Of a DNA stretch of 64,000 bases, positions 53,611 to 63,639 are shown in pieces. Origin of the DNA: Chitinophagales bacterium (lineage in GTDB: Bacteria > Bacteroidota > Bacteroidia > Chitinophagales > JADIYW01). The notes below the pieces were generated by a model. That model worked only from the letters and a program-made list of their open reading frames with translations. It was not told where the DNA came from and made no database searches. Position 1 is the first letter of the stretch, and every line of letters begins with the position of its first letter. The DNA lies in NCBI GenBank assembly GCA_023957245.1, contig JAMLHJ010000003.1, positions 186,001-250,000 of the forward strand, read 5' to 3'. Both the position numbers and the translations under genes were made by a program.

Positions 53611-54789
53611 TTATTGGTATTCAAAAGTGCCATAAGTACTCTTAATTGTTACTTTCTTTTTATCAGCATTTTCTACTCTTCCGATAATTTGAGCTTCAAT
53701 ATTAAATGAGCTAGCAATATCAATCAGATGTTGAGCTATTTCTTGTGGTACATAAGCTTCTAAGCGATGTCCCATATTGAAAACTTGATACATTTCTTTC
53801 CATTGTGTATTGGATTCTTTTTGTATCATATTAAAGAGGGGAGGAATAGGCAACAAATTGTCTTTGATGATATGTAAATCATCGATATAATGTAAGATTT
53901 TTGTTTGCGCTCCTCCTGAACAATGAATAAGACCATGAAGATGATTTTTCAATCCTTCATCAATCCATTTTTTTACTAAAGGTGCATAAGTTCGAGTAGG
54001 AGAGAGCACCAATTTACCTGCATTCAGAGGAGAGCCTTCCACAGTGTCAGTGAGTAATTTTGTACCACAATAAACTAAATCTTTTGGAGTATTTGGGTCA
54101 TAACATTCAGGATATTTTTCTGCGTAAACATTCGAGAATACATCATGTCTTGCTGAAGTAAGCCCATTGCTTCCCATACCGCCATTGTATTCGGTTTCAT
54201 AAGTTGTCTGACCATAAGAAGAAAACCCTACAATCACATCTCCATCCTGTATCAATTCATTGGTGATGACATCTTCTCTACGCATACGAGCAGTCATGAC
54301 AGCATCTACCATGATAGTACGCATCGCATCACCTACGTCAGCAGTTTCTCCGCCCATCAGATGGACATCTACTCCATGCTCATTTAAAGTGTCAGCGACT
54401 TCTTGTGCACCTTCAATGAGTGCTTTGATAACTTCTCCTGGAATCAAATGTTTATTTCGATTGATGATAGAACTCATCAAAAAATGATTTGTTGCACCTA
54501 CGCAAATCAAATCATCTGTATTCATAACTATTGCGTCTTGAGCAATTCCCTTCCACACACTTAAATCTCCAGTTTCCTTCCAATACATATAAGCTAAAAC
54601 CGATTTTGTACCAGCTCCATCAGCATGAGTGATATTACACCATTTCTCATCGTGACCTAAATAATCAGGATATAACTTGCAGAATGCTTTGGGAAATAAT
54701 CCCTGATCCACTTTTTTGATAGCAGCATGTACTTCATCTTTAGTGGCAGAAACACCTCTTAAATCGTATCTTTTGGAATCTGAACTCAT
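53611..54789 (-). CDS. purM: phosphoribosylformylglycinamidine cyclo-ligase (AIR synthase)
   Basis: Fifth step of purine synthesis: ATP-dependent ring closure of FGAM to AIR. It has 392 residues, the longer Bacteroidota form. The ATG at 54789 (MSSDSKRYDLRGVSA) is preferred over an in-frame TTG three codons upstream. Signatures are HADGAGTKSVLAYM, DDLICVGATNHFLMS, LMGGETADVGDAMRT and VYCGTKLLTDTVEG. The C-terminal PurM domain has GLIHCSGGAQTKIL. The last gene of the minus-strand group. Confidence 0.9.
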   Translation of the reverse strand: MSSDSKRYDLRGVSATKDEVHAAIKKVDQGLFPKAFCKLYPDYLGHDEKWCNITHADGAGTKSVLAYMYWKETGDLSVWKGIAQDAIVMNTDDLICVGATNHFLMSSIINRNKHLIPGEVIKALIEGAQEVADTLNEHGVDVHLMGGETADVGDAMRTIMVDAVMTARMRREDVITNELIQDGDVIVGFSSYGQTTYETEYNGGMGSNGLTSARHDVFSNVYAEKYPECYDPNTPKDLVYCGTKLLTDTVEGSPLNAGKLVLSPTRTYAPLVKKWIDEGLKNHLHGLIHCSGGAQTKILHYIDDLHIIKDNLLPIPPLFNMIQKESNTQWKEMYQVFNMGHRLEAYVPQEIAQHLIDIASSFNIEAQIIGRVENADKKKVTIKSTYGTFEYQ

Positions 54790-54879
54790 GGTGGACAAAG
54801 TTAAGAAAGACTATGGATTTACAGTGCTTAATTTTTGCTTTGTATGTTGATAATAGGAGCTAAATTGTAAAAAGATATT

Positions 54880-55329
54880 TTAAACTCCAAATTGTCGTAA
54901 GTGATGATCTAAATGTTTGTATAGTAATACACCCCATTCTTCATACGATAGTTTGCCGAAAATTGGATGTGAAACAAAATCTTTTGGAACACTTGTTTGT
55001 GTAATTTTTTGAAAAGTATTTAAAAAATCTGTTTTATTCTTTTGAAAATCTTCATTAGACTTTGGTATATATTCTTTAGCTGTAGGAAGATTTTTCATAA
55101 ATGGCATCCCAAAAATCAATAGTTTTTTGATTGGACTTAGTGATACAATATAGGAAAGTGGATTGCTAGACACTTTGATTTCATCTATTGCATTTTTGTA
55201 TGCTGTATCAATATGTTTTAGCATTTGAGCGGCATTCATTTTTCCCCATTGGCGTGAAGAATTTTCTTTTAAACTTTCTAATCTGCTTTTTAGCTCAGTT
55301 TGTTCTTGATTGTTCCAAATAGTTTTCAT
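54880..55329 (-). CDS. DUF1569 (DinB-like) protein
   Basis: A 149-residue four-helix-bundle protein of the DUF1569/DinB superfamily (SRLESLKENSSRQWGKMNAAQMLKH, and the C-terminal LLYKHLDHHLRQFGV with a possible metal-binding His cluster). Function unknown; relatives bind divalent metals and some act in bacillithiol-type chemistry. Its ATG overlaps the last base of the PorE-like gene, so it is probably co-translated. Confidence 0.78.
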   Translation of the reverse strand: MKTIWNNQEQTELKSRLESLKENSSRQWGKMNAAQMLKHIDTAYKNAIDEIKVSSNPLSYIVSLSPIKKLLIFGMPFMKNLPTAKEYIPKSNEDFQKNKTDFLNTFQKITQTSVPKDFVSHPIFGKLSYEEWGVLLYKHLDHHLRQFGV

Positions 55330-57287
55330 TATTGAGAATTTAAGATTTTAAAAGTAGTTCTTCGATTGCGTTGGTGTTGTTCTTCTGTACAAGCCTCACA
55401 AGCACAATTATCCAAAAGCATAGATTCACCATAACCTTTTGCTGTCAGTCTTTTGCTGTCAATTCCTTTAGAAATCAAATATTTAACTACACTTTCTGCT
55501 CTTTTTTGGGAAAGGAACATATTATATTCATCATTACCTCTACAGTCGGTATGAGAAGCGATTTCAATGGAAATTTTTTCATTTTCTTTCAATATCATCG
55601 CCAGTGAATCTAGTGTTGCCAATGCATCTTGTCGGATATCCCATTTGTCAAAATCGTAATAAATATTGTTTAAAACGATTTCTATGTCCTTATAGATTTT
55701 TGATAAGACCACTTTTTGTCTAAAATATATAGTGTCTCCAGGTTTGGAAGAAATATTTGCAGTCGTAAAAGGAAGATTGACACTTAAATAACCATCTTTT
55801 TGTACGGATAATTGATACGCTAATCCACTATCTAATTGAGTTGTAAAAAATCCTTCTTGATCTGAAGGAATCAATTCGCCACTGAGTTTGGCAATAGGAT
55901 AAGCGATATTTCTTTCACCAATAATTTTGCTATTAGGATTGAGGGAGTCAGCAAAAATATGCTCAACTGCTTGTCCTTCAAAGATGTATAAGGCAGGAGC
56001 AATGATTTTTGGTGGTGACTTTTTTAGTTGAAAAAAATACAAGTCATCACCTTTAGAACCTGTCCTATTGCTTGAAATAATACCAGTAAATGCTAGTGTC
56101 GTATCAGATGGAGAATTGTCTAAAATTTCCAATCCAAAATCATCTCTTCCTGTATTCAATCCATAAGGAAGTTTTTCAGAATTGGTGAATAATCTACCAA
56201 CTTTGGTGGCTTTAAAAATATCTAAACCACCGAAACTGTTGTTATTATTAGATGAGTAAAATAAAGTATTGCCGTCAGCACTGACGAAAGGAAACATTTC
56301 GTCAAAAGGAGTATTGACTTTTGCTCCTAGATTAATCGGTTCGCCATAAGAACCATCTTTTTGTATCTGTAAGGAATAAAGGTCTTTTCCTCCATAACCA
56401 AACGGTGCATCTGAAGCAAAATATAGTATTTTCCCATCAGGTGAAATAAATGATTGTCCATTGTTAGTGGTATCTCCAAAAATATGAATACGTTCGGGGA
56501 TTGTCCATTTGTCATTGTCTTTTTTGACTCGATAGATACCACAGTAGTCTTGTACGCCTACTTCGTCAGAGCCACATTGTGTAAAATATATAGTATTACC
56601 ATCAGCAGTGACTGTTAAGGAAGCAACATGATACTTTTCATCAAATGTGTTATATTTTTCCAATTGCTTACCTTCCAGACTTGTTTTCCATAGAGAAGCA
56701 TATCCTTCATTGTTCCATTCTGCTTTGGGACTGAGATCGTTTTCAACTCTAGTAGAAGAAAAAATAATCTGATCTCCGATAACATTAGCATCAAAATCTG
56801 AATTGTCTGAATTGCTTAAAATAGGTGTTATTGTCACCAAATTTTGATCATTTTGCCCTTCTTTCTGTACATAAATACATGTCTGGATGAGTGGATCGAC
56901 AATTTTTCTATCTTGTCTATTGACTTTTAGATATTGCTCTAGTACTTCTTGCGCTTCTTTATATTTTTCATTGCGCATCAATGCTTTAGCGTAAGTTAAA
57001 GGAGCTTCTTGTTCAAGAGAATTGTCTTTATAGATTTTATACCAATTTTCTGATTCAGAGTATAAACTACTATTGTCTAATGCTTGAGCTATTAATTTGG
57101 CAATTTTGGATTTTTGTTGAGCATCTTTTGCTGATTGAAATTCTTTTTCTAATAAAGGAATTGCCGTAGCATATCTTTTCAATGAATATGCTTCTTCTCC
57201 TGAACGAATTTTATTACTAGTAGTACAACGACTAAAAGTGGCAAATAAAAATATGAATAATATCGTTGTCCTTAAAAACATCATCAT
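55329..57287 (-). CDS. OmpA-family lipoprotein with TPR, PD40 and CRD domains (PorE-like)
   Basis: A 652-residue envelope protein. The signal segment is followed by Cys in FATFSRCTTS, a possible lipobox. The order is TPR-like repeats (about 28-140), a PD40/WD40 beta-propeller (about 160-430; ISPDGKILYFASDAPFGYGG, VSADGNTLFYSSNNNN), a carboxypeptidase-regulatory-like domain (about 470-530), and an OmpA C-terminal peptidoglycan-binding domain (IYYDFDKWDIRQDAL, IEIASHTDCRGND, SQKRAESVVKYLISKGI). This is the layout known for the T9SS accessory protein PorE, which fits the T9SS cargo in the window. Other Bacteroidota OmpA proteins share it, so identity with PorE is not certain. Confidence 0.8.
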   Translation of the reverse strand: MMMFLRTTILFIFLFATFSRCTTSNKIRSGEEAYSLKRYATAIPLLEKEFQSAKDAQQKSKIAKLIAQALDNSSLYSESENWYKIYKDNSLEQEAPLTYAKALMRNEKYKEAQEVLEQYLKVNRQDRKIVDPLIQTCIYVQKEGQNDQNLVTITPILSNSDNSDFDANVIGDQIIFSSTRVENDLSPKAEWNNEGYASLWKTSLEGKQLEKYNTFDEKYHVASLTVTADGNTIYFTQCGSDEVGVQDYCGIYRVKKDNDKWTIPERIHIFGDTTNNGQSFISPDGKILYFASDAPFGYGGKDLYSLQIQKDGSYGEPINLGAKVNTPFDEMFPFVSADGNTLFYSSNNNNSFGGLDIFKATKVGRLFTNSEKLPYGLNTGRDDFGLEILDNSPSDTTLAFTGIISSNRTGSKGDDLYFFQLKKSPPKIIAPALYIFEGQAVEHIFADSLNPNSKIIGERNIAYPIAKLSGELIPSDQEGFFTTQLDSGLAYQLSVQKDGYLSVNLPFTTANISSKPGDTIYFRQKVVLSKIYKDIEIVLNNIYYDFDKWDIRQDALATLDSLAMILKENEKISIEIASHTDCRGNDEYNMFLSQKRAESVVKYLISKGIDSKRLTAKGYGESMLLDNCACEACTEEQHQRNRRTTFKILNSQ

Positions 57288-57333
57288 CTAAAGTTAAAGC
57301 AAGTGATTTCTTTTTACAAGTGATAAGGGAGTA

Positions 57334-58626
57334 TTATTGTTTTAAAAATATCCATTTTCCTATATCTTTTAAACTCACCTTTTGCCCTTGAATCAATATT
57401 CCGACTCGGTATATCTTTCCTGCTAACCATAGCATAGCAACAGAACTTAAAATGAGAATTAGCATGGAGATAATTTGTTCAGTGATACTAATATCAAATG
57501 GTATTCTTGCCAACATGACGATAGGAGAGAACCACGGTATCATAGAACTCCATATTGCTAAACTTGCATTGGGTTGTTGTACTGCAACATTCATGATAAT
57601 CAATGCAATAATGATAGGCATAGCTATTGGAAGTGTATAACTATTGGCATCTGTATCATCTGTGATAGCCGCCCCAACTGCTGCAAATTGTGAACCATAA
57701 AAAAGGAAGCCAAATATAAAATAGAAGAAAAAGCTTACAGTTATCCTAGACAAATCCAATGATTTGAAGGTTTCAATAGCATCTAAAATAGCTGTTTCAT
57801 TACTTGCTGCCATTCCTTGTGATTGAAGGTCTGCCATGTGTTGTATCTCCTTTGCGAAAAATATGCCTATTAAAAATTGAACAGCTATAATGGTTGCAAA
57901 CCATAGCATTGATTGTAGCATGGCAACTAAGCCAATACCTAGCACTTTGCCTGCCATTAACTGAATAGGTCGGATACTACTTAGCATGACTTCAACAATT
58001 CTAGTGTTTTTTTCTTCTGCAACTCCTTTCATCACCATTGCGCCATAAATAAATATGAACATATACATGACAAAACCCATTGCGTATCCTAGTCCTGATG
58101 AAACTTCACTCATCGTACCTTTTTCTTTTTCTTTGATGATAGATTCAAAAGTGATTTTCTCATCTAATTTTTGGAGCAAATCGCTATTATAACCTTCTCG
58201 TTTGAGAACATTTGTTTTGATGACATCGGTCAAAGCTGTAGATATTACTCCTTCTGTCTGTGGACCTAATTGATTGTTGCTATAATACTTAATACCTTTG
58301 GGTTGGTCAATATTGATATTGGGAATATAGAGAACACCACTATATTTTTCATTTTTTACATCTTCACGGAGTTCATCAATTGGAGTATCCAAATATTTGA
58401 ACATTAGTGATTCTCCTTGATCTAACCCTCTGAATTTGTCTTCAAATAATCCACTATCATCTTTAACTGCTATAGTCATTTTTTCACTGCCATAAATAGC
58501 AATGACGATAGACGCAGCAATAATTGCTATGAATGCCAATGGAACTATTAATGTAGAGATGATGAATGATTTAGTTCTTACTCTAGAATTAAATTCTCTT
58601 TGTATAATTAACCATATTTTATTCAT
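57334..58626 (-). CDS. ABC-2 type transporter permease (NatB-like)
   Basis: A 430-residue membrane subunit. The first helix (IISTLIVPLAFIAIIAASIV) is followed by a large extracytoplasmic domain (about 45-180) and five C-terminal helices, with the conserved EEKNTRIVEVMLSSIRP region. This is the NatB/ABC-2 layout. It overlaps the ATPase gene by 8 bp. Together with the HlyD and TolC genes upstream, it would form an exporter through both membranes. The substrate, a small molecule, sodium or peptide, is unknown. Confidence 0.88.
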   Translation of the reverse strand: MNKIWLIIQREFNSRVRTKSFIISTLIVPLAFIAIIAASIVIAIYGSEKMTIAVKDDSGLFEDKFRGLDQGESLMFKYLDTPIDELREDVKNEKYSGVLYIPNINIDQPKGIKYYSNNQLGPQTEGVISTALTDVIKTNVLKREGYNSDLLQKLDEKITFESIIKEKEKGTMSEVSSGLGYAMGFVMYMFIFIYGAMVMKGVAEEKNTRIVEVMLSSIRPIQLMAGKVLGIGLVAMLQSMLWFATIIAVQFLIGIFFAKEIQHMADLQSQGMAASNETAILDAIETFKSLDLSRITVSFFFYFIFGFLFYGSQFAAVGAAITDDTDANSYTLPIAMPIIIALIIMNVAVQQPNASLAIWSSMIPWFSPIVMLARIPFDISITEQIISMLILILSSVAMLWLAGKIYRVGILIQGQKVSLKDIGKWIFLKQ

Positions 58627-59530
58627 AGTTGGATTCTTTTACTTTTTGAATGAAAATTTCATTTACAGTTGGGAGTGTTTCCTGAAAACCAGTAATGACT
58701 GTTCCTGTTGCGATGACATCAGTTAAAAACTCGTTGGTATTATGTTCTTTAAGATAAATTTGAAATACAGAATCTCCTAATGGACTTGCAGGATATTTTA
58801 GATTTAAGCTTTCTGGCCATTGAGTTCCTTCTTGTATAGAAATTTGAAAAAGATTTTTTTTGTTTTCGTTGCGAATAGCTTTGATATTTCCTTGTAGGAT
58901 AATATTTCCATTATTGATGAGCGCAATATCTTCACACATTTCTTCAATGGATTCCATTCTGTGAGTTGAGAAAATAATTGTGACTCCTTTATTTTTCATC
59001 GCTATCATTTCATCTTTTATCAGATTGGCATTGATAGGGTCTAAACCAGAAAATGGTTCATCTAAAATCAATAAATCTGGTTCATGTAAAATGGTAGCTA
59101 TAAATTGAATTTTCTGTTGCATTCCTTTGGACAAATCTTCTACTTTCTTATTTCTCCAATCTTCTATCTCGAAGTGTTTGAACCATTTATCTACTTTATC
59201 TTTTGCTTCTTGAGCAGATAAGCCTTTTAGCCTTCCCAAATAAATCAGATGCTCACCGATTTTCATTTTTTTATACATACCTCTTTCTTCTGGCATATAT
59301 CCCATGTTTCTGACATGTTTATCTTGTAGTGGTTCGTTCATGAAGAAAATTTCACCACTGTCAGGTCTGTATATTTGTGTGAGATTTCTAATTAATGTAG
59401 TTTTTCCTGCTCCATTAGGACCCAATAATCCAAAGATGACACCTTTAGGGATATTGAGAGAAACACCTTTAAGTGCCTGATGATTTTCAAAGCTCTTTTT
59501 AAGATGATTTATCTGGATAATATTGGTCAT
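58619..59530 (-). CDS. ABC transporter ATP-binding protein (NatA-like)
   Basis: A 303-residue nucleotide-binding subunit. Walker A is GLLGPNGAGKTTLIRN, the signature is VEDLSKGMQQKIQFIATIL (LSKGM form), Walker B is DLLILDEPFSGLDP and the switch His is in FSTHRMESIEEM. The C-terminal ~80 residues are the accessory domain typical for NatA/CcmA-like proteins. It lies 26 bp after the adaptor gene and overlaps the permease. Confidence 0.93.
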   Translation of the reverse strand: MTNIIQINHLKKSFENHQALKGVSLNIPKGVIFGLLGPNGAGKTTLIRNLTQIYRPDSGEIFFMNEPLQDKHVRNMGYMPEERGMYKKMKIGEHLIYLGRLKGLSAQEAKDKVDKWFKHFEIEDWRNKKVEDLSKGMQQKIQFIATILHEPDLLILDEPFSGLDPINANLIKDEMIAMKNKGVTIIFSTHRMESIEEMCEDIALINNGNIILQGNIKAIRNENKKNLFQISIQEGTQWPESLNLKYPASPLGDSVFQIYLKEHNTNEFLTDVIATGTVITGFQETLPTVNEIFIQKVKESNYE

Positions 59531-59556
59531 AGTTATTAACTTATAAAATTTTATAA

Positions 59557-60864
59557 TTATTTACCTTTTGCTTTAGATAGTTGAATAGCCATTTTATTGG
59601 TTAAGATTTTAGAAAGCGTCTCATAAGGGCCTGTAATGATTTTATCTCCTTTATTGATACCACTTTTGATATGGATATAAGTATCATCTTGGATGCCTGT
59701 GCTGACAGGTGTCTGAATAGCATATCCATTACTATCTTTAAAGACAACTTCTATAGTCTGATGCGTAATAGAATCTTCTCTTGTAACAACAGCTTGAATT
59801 GGGAGAGCAATAACTTGATGTTCTTTTTGGGTGAAAATATCTACTGTTGCAGACATACCAGGAAGAAAAGGTCTTTTCCCGTTTTCACTTAAATCTGAGT
59901 AAGAAGATTCTAAAATGCGAATTTTTACAACAAAGTTTGTTGATTGGTCTGTGGATACGGCTGTATTTGCAATTCCTTTGGAAGAATTAGAAACTTGAGT
60001 AACAATTCCTTGAAATTTTCTGCCGATATAAGCATCTACTTCAACATTGGCAGTATCTCCAATTTTTACTTTAATGATTTCATTTTCAGATACATCGACT
60101 CTTACCTCCATATTTGTGAAATTGGAAATACGCATCATTTCTGTTCCTGTCATTTGTAATGTTCCTACAACTTTTTCACCTTTTTCAACATTCAATGGTG
60201 AAATAATCCCAGCCATTGGGGCGAAAATAGATGTTTTAGTCAGATTGGATTTTGCATCTTTAATGGCAGCTTGTGCTCCTTTAACGCTTGCTTGAGCTGC
60301 TTCAACAGAATAATTAGCACCTTTGATAGTTTCTTTATTTGCTTCAAACTCTGCTTTTGCAGTCTTGTAATTCATCTCTGCTTGTTCCAAATCGGAAGTA
60401 GATATTGTTTTTGTTGCATACAATTCTTTAGCTCTTTGGTAAGCTGAATTGGCATTGTCAAATTGAGCTTCAACAAGCTTACTTCTAGCTATAGCATTGG
60501 AATAGTTGGCTTGCATATTTTTAAAATTAGCAAGTGCATTATTATATTGAGCATCTGCTTGTTCTAATAATGCTTGATAACTTTCGGGTTGAATTTTAGC
60601 CAAAAGTGCGCCTTTTTCAACATATTGTCCTTCTTTGACATTTAATTCTACAATTTCTCCAGAAACATCCGAACTGATTTTTACTTCATCTTCTGCGTAA
60701 ATTTTTCCGCTTGCAGTAACAGATTCTACAATGTCATGTTGCTCAGCAGTTTGTTCTTCCACTTCTTTAGGTTGATTGCTATCATTTTTTGATTTCTGAA
60801 TAGCTAAAAATACTCCAATAGCAATAAGTACAACAAGGCTTATTAAGATGTATTTGTTTTTCAT
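59557..60864 (-). CDS. HlyD/MacA-like periplasmic adaptor
   Basis: A 435-residue membrane fusion protein. The N-terminal anchor is YILISLVVLIAIGVFLAI. The lipoyl half-motif GEIVELNVKEGQYVEKGALL is followed by a long coiled hairpin (about 95-210, Ala/Gln/Lys rich) and FAPMAGIISPLNVEKGEKVV. The C-terminal MP domain ends GDKIITGPYETLSKILTN, as in MacA. It starts 2 bp after the tolC stop and leads into the ABC genes. Confidence 0.9.
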   Translation of the reverse strand: MKNKYILISLVVLIAIGVFLAIQKSKNDSNQPKEVEEQTAEQHDIVESVTASGKIYAEDEVKISSDVSGEIVELNVKEGQYVEKGALLAKIQPESYQALLEQADAQYNNALANFKNMQANYSNAIARSKLVEAQFDNANSAYQRAKELYATKTISTSDLEQAEMNYKTAKAEFEANKETIKGANYSVEAAQASVKGAQAAIKDAKSNLTKTSIFAPMAGIISPLNVEKGEKVVGTLQMTGTEMMRISNFTNMEVRVDVSENEIIKVKIGDTANVEVDAYIGRKFQGIVTQVSNSSKGIANTAVSTDQSTNFVVKIRILESSYSDLSENGKRPFLPGMSATVDIFTQKEHQVIALPIQAVVTREDSITHQTIEVVFKDSNGYAIQTPVSTGIQDDTYIHIKSGINKGDKIITGPYETLSKILTNKMAIQLSKAKGK

Positions 60865-60866
60865 AA

Positions 60867-62294
60867 TTAGTTTAAGTCTATTTTCTTTCCACTATAAAAG
60901 TCTAAAACTTTTACATTAAAAATGTATTCAAATTTGGCTTGTGTCAATCTAGATTGAGCTATCAGTAGATTGTTTTGTGCAAGATTAAGTTCCAATTGAC
61001 CGATTGCACCACTTTTTAATCTTTCTTGTGCATAATCCAAAGATTGTTGAGCTGCTTTCAGACTTTTTTGTGATGCTTTGAAATTTTCTTCTGAGGTGAT
61101 AGCTTTAATATGTGCTTCTTTGATATTATTATATAAATCGGATTGTATTTTTTTACTTTCCAAATCAGATTGTTTTAAAGCCAATTTGGCTCTTGATGAA
61201 CTAAGATATCCAGCTCTTCTATTATAGATAGGAATAGAAAGATTAAGCCCAAAAGCATAAGACATATTGTTCTTAATTTGTTTGCCAAATGGCATAGTCA
61301 CGCTATTGGATAAAGGCATCTGAGTATAGACACTTTCTCCAGTGCTTTTGATATAGCCGATAGGGGTTTCAATTAAATCGTGAGAAGTTGATTCAGTGAA
61401 TTGGTCAGAAAGATTGGCCCCAATACCTGAGAAAAAAGATAGACTCGGATAATATGCAGAACGAGATATTTTTAATCCTACTTGAGAGCTTTCCTGCTTG
61501 AGAGCTGCTGATTTTATTTCAGGTCTAATTGATATTGCATTTTGATATATTTCTTCAACAGGGTCGATTTTATATAATTCAGAATTCAAATTAATATCTG
61601 GCTGAACTATATTTATTTCTTTACTTGGATCCAATTGTAAAATAGTTTTTAATGCCATATAAGCCAATTGTATTTGTTGTTGAGCAATTGCAATATTATA
61701 CTCGTCAGATGCTATTTGTGCTTCATTGTCCACGAGCATTCTCTCAGCCATAGCTCCTTTGGCTACCATAATTTTGTTATTTTGATATTGAGATTGGCTG
61801 CGAAGGAGCTGCTCTTTGGCTTGTTGTTCTTGTTCTATTGCATTCAGAATATTCAAATAAGCATTCATGATTTGCAATTGAATATTTTGCTTCAATGTTT
61901 CATTATCTAGCTTTGCAGCTTGAAAATCTAATTTTGATTTTTTTACTGATTGAAGATTTTTCAAACCTTCAAAAATAGGTTGATTAAGAGATAATTGAAA
62001 GTTTTCAGTATTCACAGGCTTGGTAACATATTGATACTTAGACATATCAACCGTTCTACCTACAGCATAAGTGTAAGAAGCGTCTGTCTGCACAAAAGGA
62101 GTCAGGCTCAGACGGTTTTGTTGTATCTGTAACTCTGAAAGAGAAATATTAATCTGGTCTAATTGGATTTGAATATTATTCTCCATTGCATACTCTATGC
62201 ATTGAGACCAATCCCATTTTTCTTGAGCGTAAATTAAACTGGTGGTACTACATGAGATTAGTAGTAAGCATATCATTCTTTTTATCAATTGCAT
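60867..62294 (-). CDS. TolC-family outer membrane protein
   Basis: Outer membrane channel of the ABC exporter, 475 residues. The signal peptide ends near SLIYAQEKW, followed by DWSQCIEYAMENNIQIQLDQ. Two coiled-coil halves with TDASYTYAVGRTVDM and YYPSLSFFSGIGAN are typical for Bacteroidota OEPs. It is the first gene of the tolC-adaptor-ATPase-permease operon; a separate TolC lies at 287. Confidence 0.9.
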   Translation of the reverse strand: MQLIKRMICLLLISCSTTSLIYAQEKWDWSQCIEYAMENNIQIQLDQINISLSELQIQQNRLSLTPFVQTDASYTYAVGRTVDMSKYQYVTKPVNTENFQLSLNQPIFEGLKNLQSVKKSKLDFQAAKLDNETLKQNIQLQIMNAYLNILNAIEQEQQAKEQLLRSQSQYQNNKIMVAKGAMAERMLVDNEAQIASDEYNIAIAQQQIQLAYMALKTILQLDPSKEINIVQPDINLNSELYKIDPVEEIYQNAISIRPEIKSAALKQESSQVGLKISRSAYYPSLSFFSGIGANLSDQFTESTSHDLIETPIGYIKSTGESVYTQMPLSNSVTMPFGKQIKNNMSYAFGLNLSIPIYNRRAGYLSSSRAKLALKQSDLESKKIQSDLYNNIKEAHIKAITSEENFKASQKSLKAAQQSLDYAQERLKSGAIGQLELNLAQNNLLIAQSRLTQAKFEYIFNVKVLDFYSGKKIDLN

Positions 62295-62404
62295 ATCATT
62301 ACTCAGTTGATAAAAGTAACTGAATAATCGCCTACTACCAAATCTTAAATTCTAATGTTTGTGAAAAAATTTTGATTTTTTTGACAAATAGAACCTTGTT
62401 ATAA

Positions 62405-63541
62405 TTAGTGGTTAACAATAAATTTCTCACTGCGTATCTGTTTTTCATCTGATACAGTGAGAATATACATGCCAGATGGAAGATGACTACAATCTATTTG
62501 ATGAACTCCTGAAATGGAATTGGAAGAGTTGTAAATCTGTTTGCCTGTGTAGTCTAGTATAGAAATATTCAATTTTGATGAAGTATTTTCTGGCAATTGA
62601 ATATTGATAATATCTTTTGCAGGAATAGGAAAAATCTTTATTTCAGCTGATGAAATACTTTCTTTTATAGCTGTAGGTACTACTGGTGGGTTGAAAAACT
62701 TCCATATTTCTTCAGAATAACTAATGTCATTTTGATTGGCATTTAATAAGATATGAGCAGCATCATGGATTTTAAAGAATTCCAATCTCTCATTGCAATT
62801 TTGATAAACATAATGTGTGACAAAATAGCCATCTACTTTTGTATTTGGAACATTAATTGAAATAGGAGTAGGGTCGCAACCATTATTTTCTTGCCATTTT
62901 TTAAGTAATGCATCAACGTTGATTCCAAACAGATTGACAACATAACCTACGTTGAGGTCAGCTGTGCCATGAAAATGAAGTATAGGAAGCGTTCTTTCTG
63001 GGGTGCAATTCCATACTTTATTGCCAATAGTTCCTGCGATAGATGCAATAGCAGCATATCTTTGATTGGACTCACATGCCATTCTTTGTACCATAAAACC
63101 TCCGTTGGAAAATCCAAAAAGGAATGTTTTTTCTTTATTAATCGGATATTCTCTTTGTAACTTATCTGTCAATGAGTCAATGAAACCTACGTCATTATAT
63201 TGTTCACTAGGATAGATGCCTAAGTTTCCAGCCGCAGCATTCCATCCTGTACCTAAAATCATATTGTCTGTTCCTTGTGGAAATGCCAATATAATATCTT
63301 GTGTGTCTGCAATATTTCTGAATTCCCAAAATGCACTTGAAAAATCTGTCATATTACTTCCCAAACCATGAATGCCTATGACTAATGAATACGTCTTCTC
63401 TGTTGTAAAATCTTTTGGTAGATATACTCTGAAATTTCTAGTTACTCCATCCATTTGTAAGGAACTATTAAAGTATTCAGCCTTTAAGATGGTGGGTGTC
63501 AATAGAAATACAACAAGTAGAGCAAGTAATGTTTTTTTCAT
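62405..63541 (-). CDS. secreted PHB-depolymerase/feruloyl-esterase-like protein with T9SS sorting domain
   Basis: A 378-residue exported hydrolase. The signal peptide ends near PTILKAEYF. The catalytic alpha/beta domain has SLVIGIHGLGSNMTDF (oxyanion region), the nucleophile elbow FGFSNGGFMVQRMACE, PILHFHGTADLNVGY (acid) and IHDAAHILLN (possible His), as in the LpqC/PHB depolymerase group. The last ~75 residues (IKIFPIPAKDIINIQLPEN to RSEKFIVNH) are a T9SS type A domain. The natural ester is unknown. Confidence 0.85.
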   Translation of the reverse strand: MKKTLLALLVVFLLTPTILKAEYFNSSLQMDGVTRNFRVYLPKDFTTEKTYSLVIGIHGLGSNMTDFSSAFWEFRNIADTQDIILAFPQGTDNMILGTGWNAAAGNLGIYPSEQYNDVGFIDSLTDKLQREYPINKEKTFLFGFSNGGFMVQRMACESNQRYAAIASIAGTIGNKVWNCTPERTLPILHFHGTADLNVGYVVNLFGINVDALLKKWQENNGCDPTPISINVPNTKVDGYFVTHYVYQNCNERLEFFKIHDAAHILLNANQNDISYSEEIWKFFNPPVVPTAIKESISSAEIKIFPIPAKDIINIQLPENTSSKLNISILDYTGKQIYNSSNSISGVHQIDCSHLPSGMYILTVSDEKQIRSEKFIVNH

Positions 63542-63639
63542 AGTGTAGTGTTAAGCGTGTTCGTAATGAAATTAAATTTAATCACTATGTAATTAAAAAA
63601 CAAAACTTATGAATTAATTTTTTAACAGAATATTAATTA

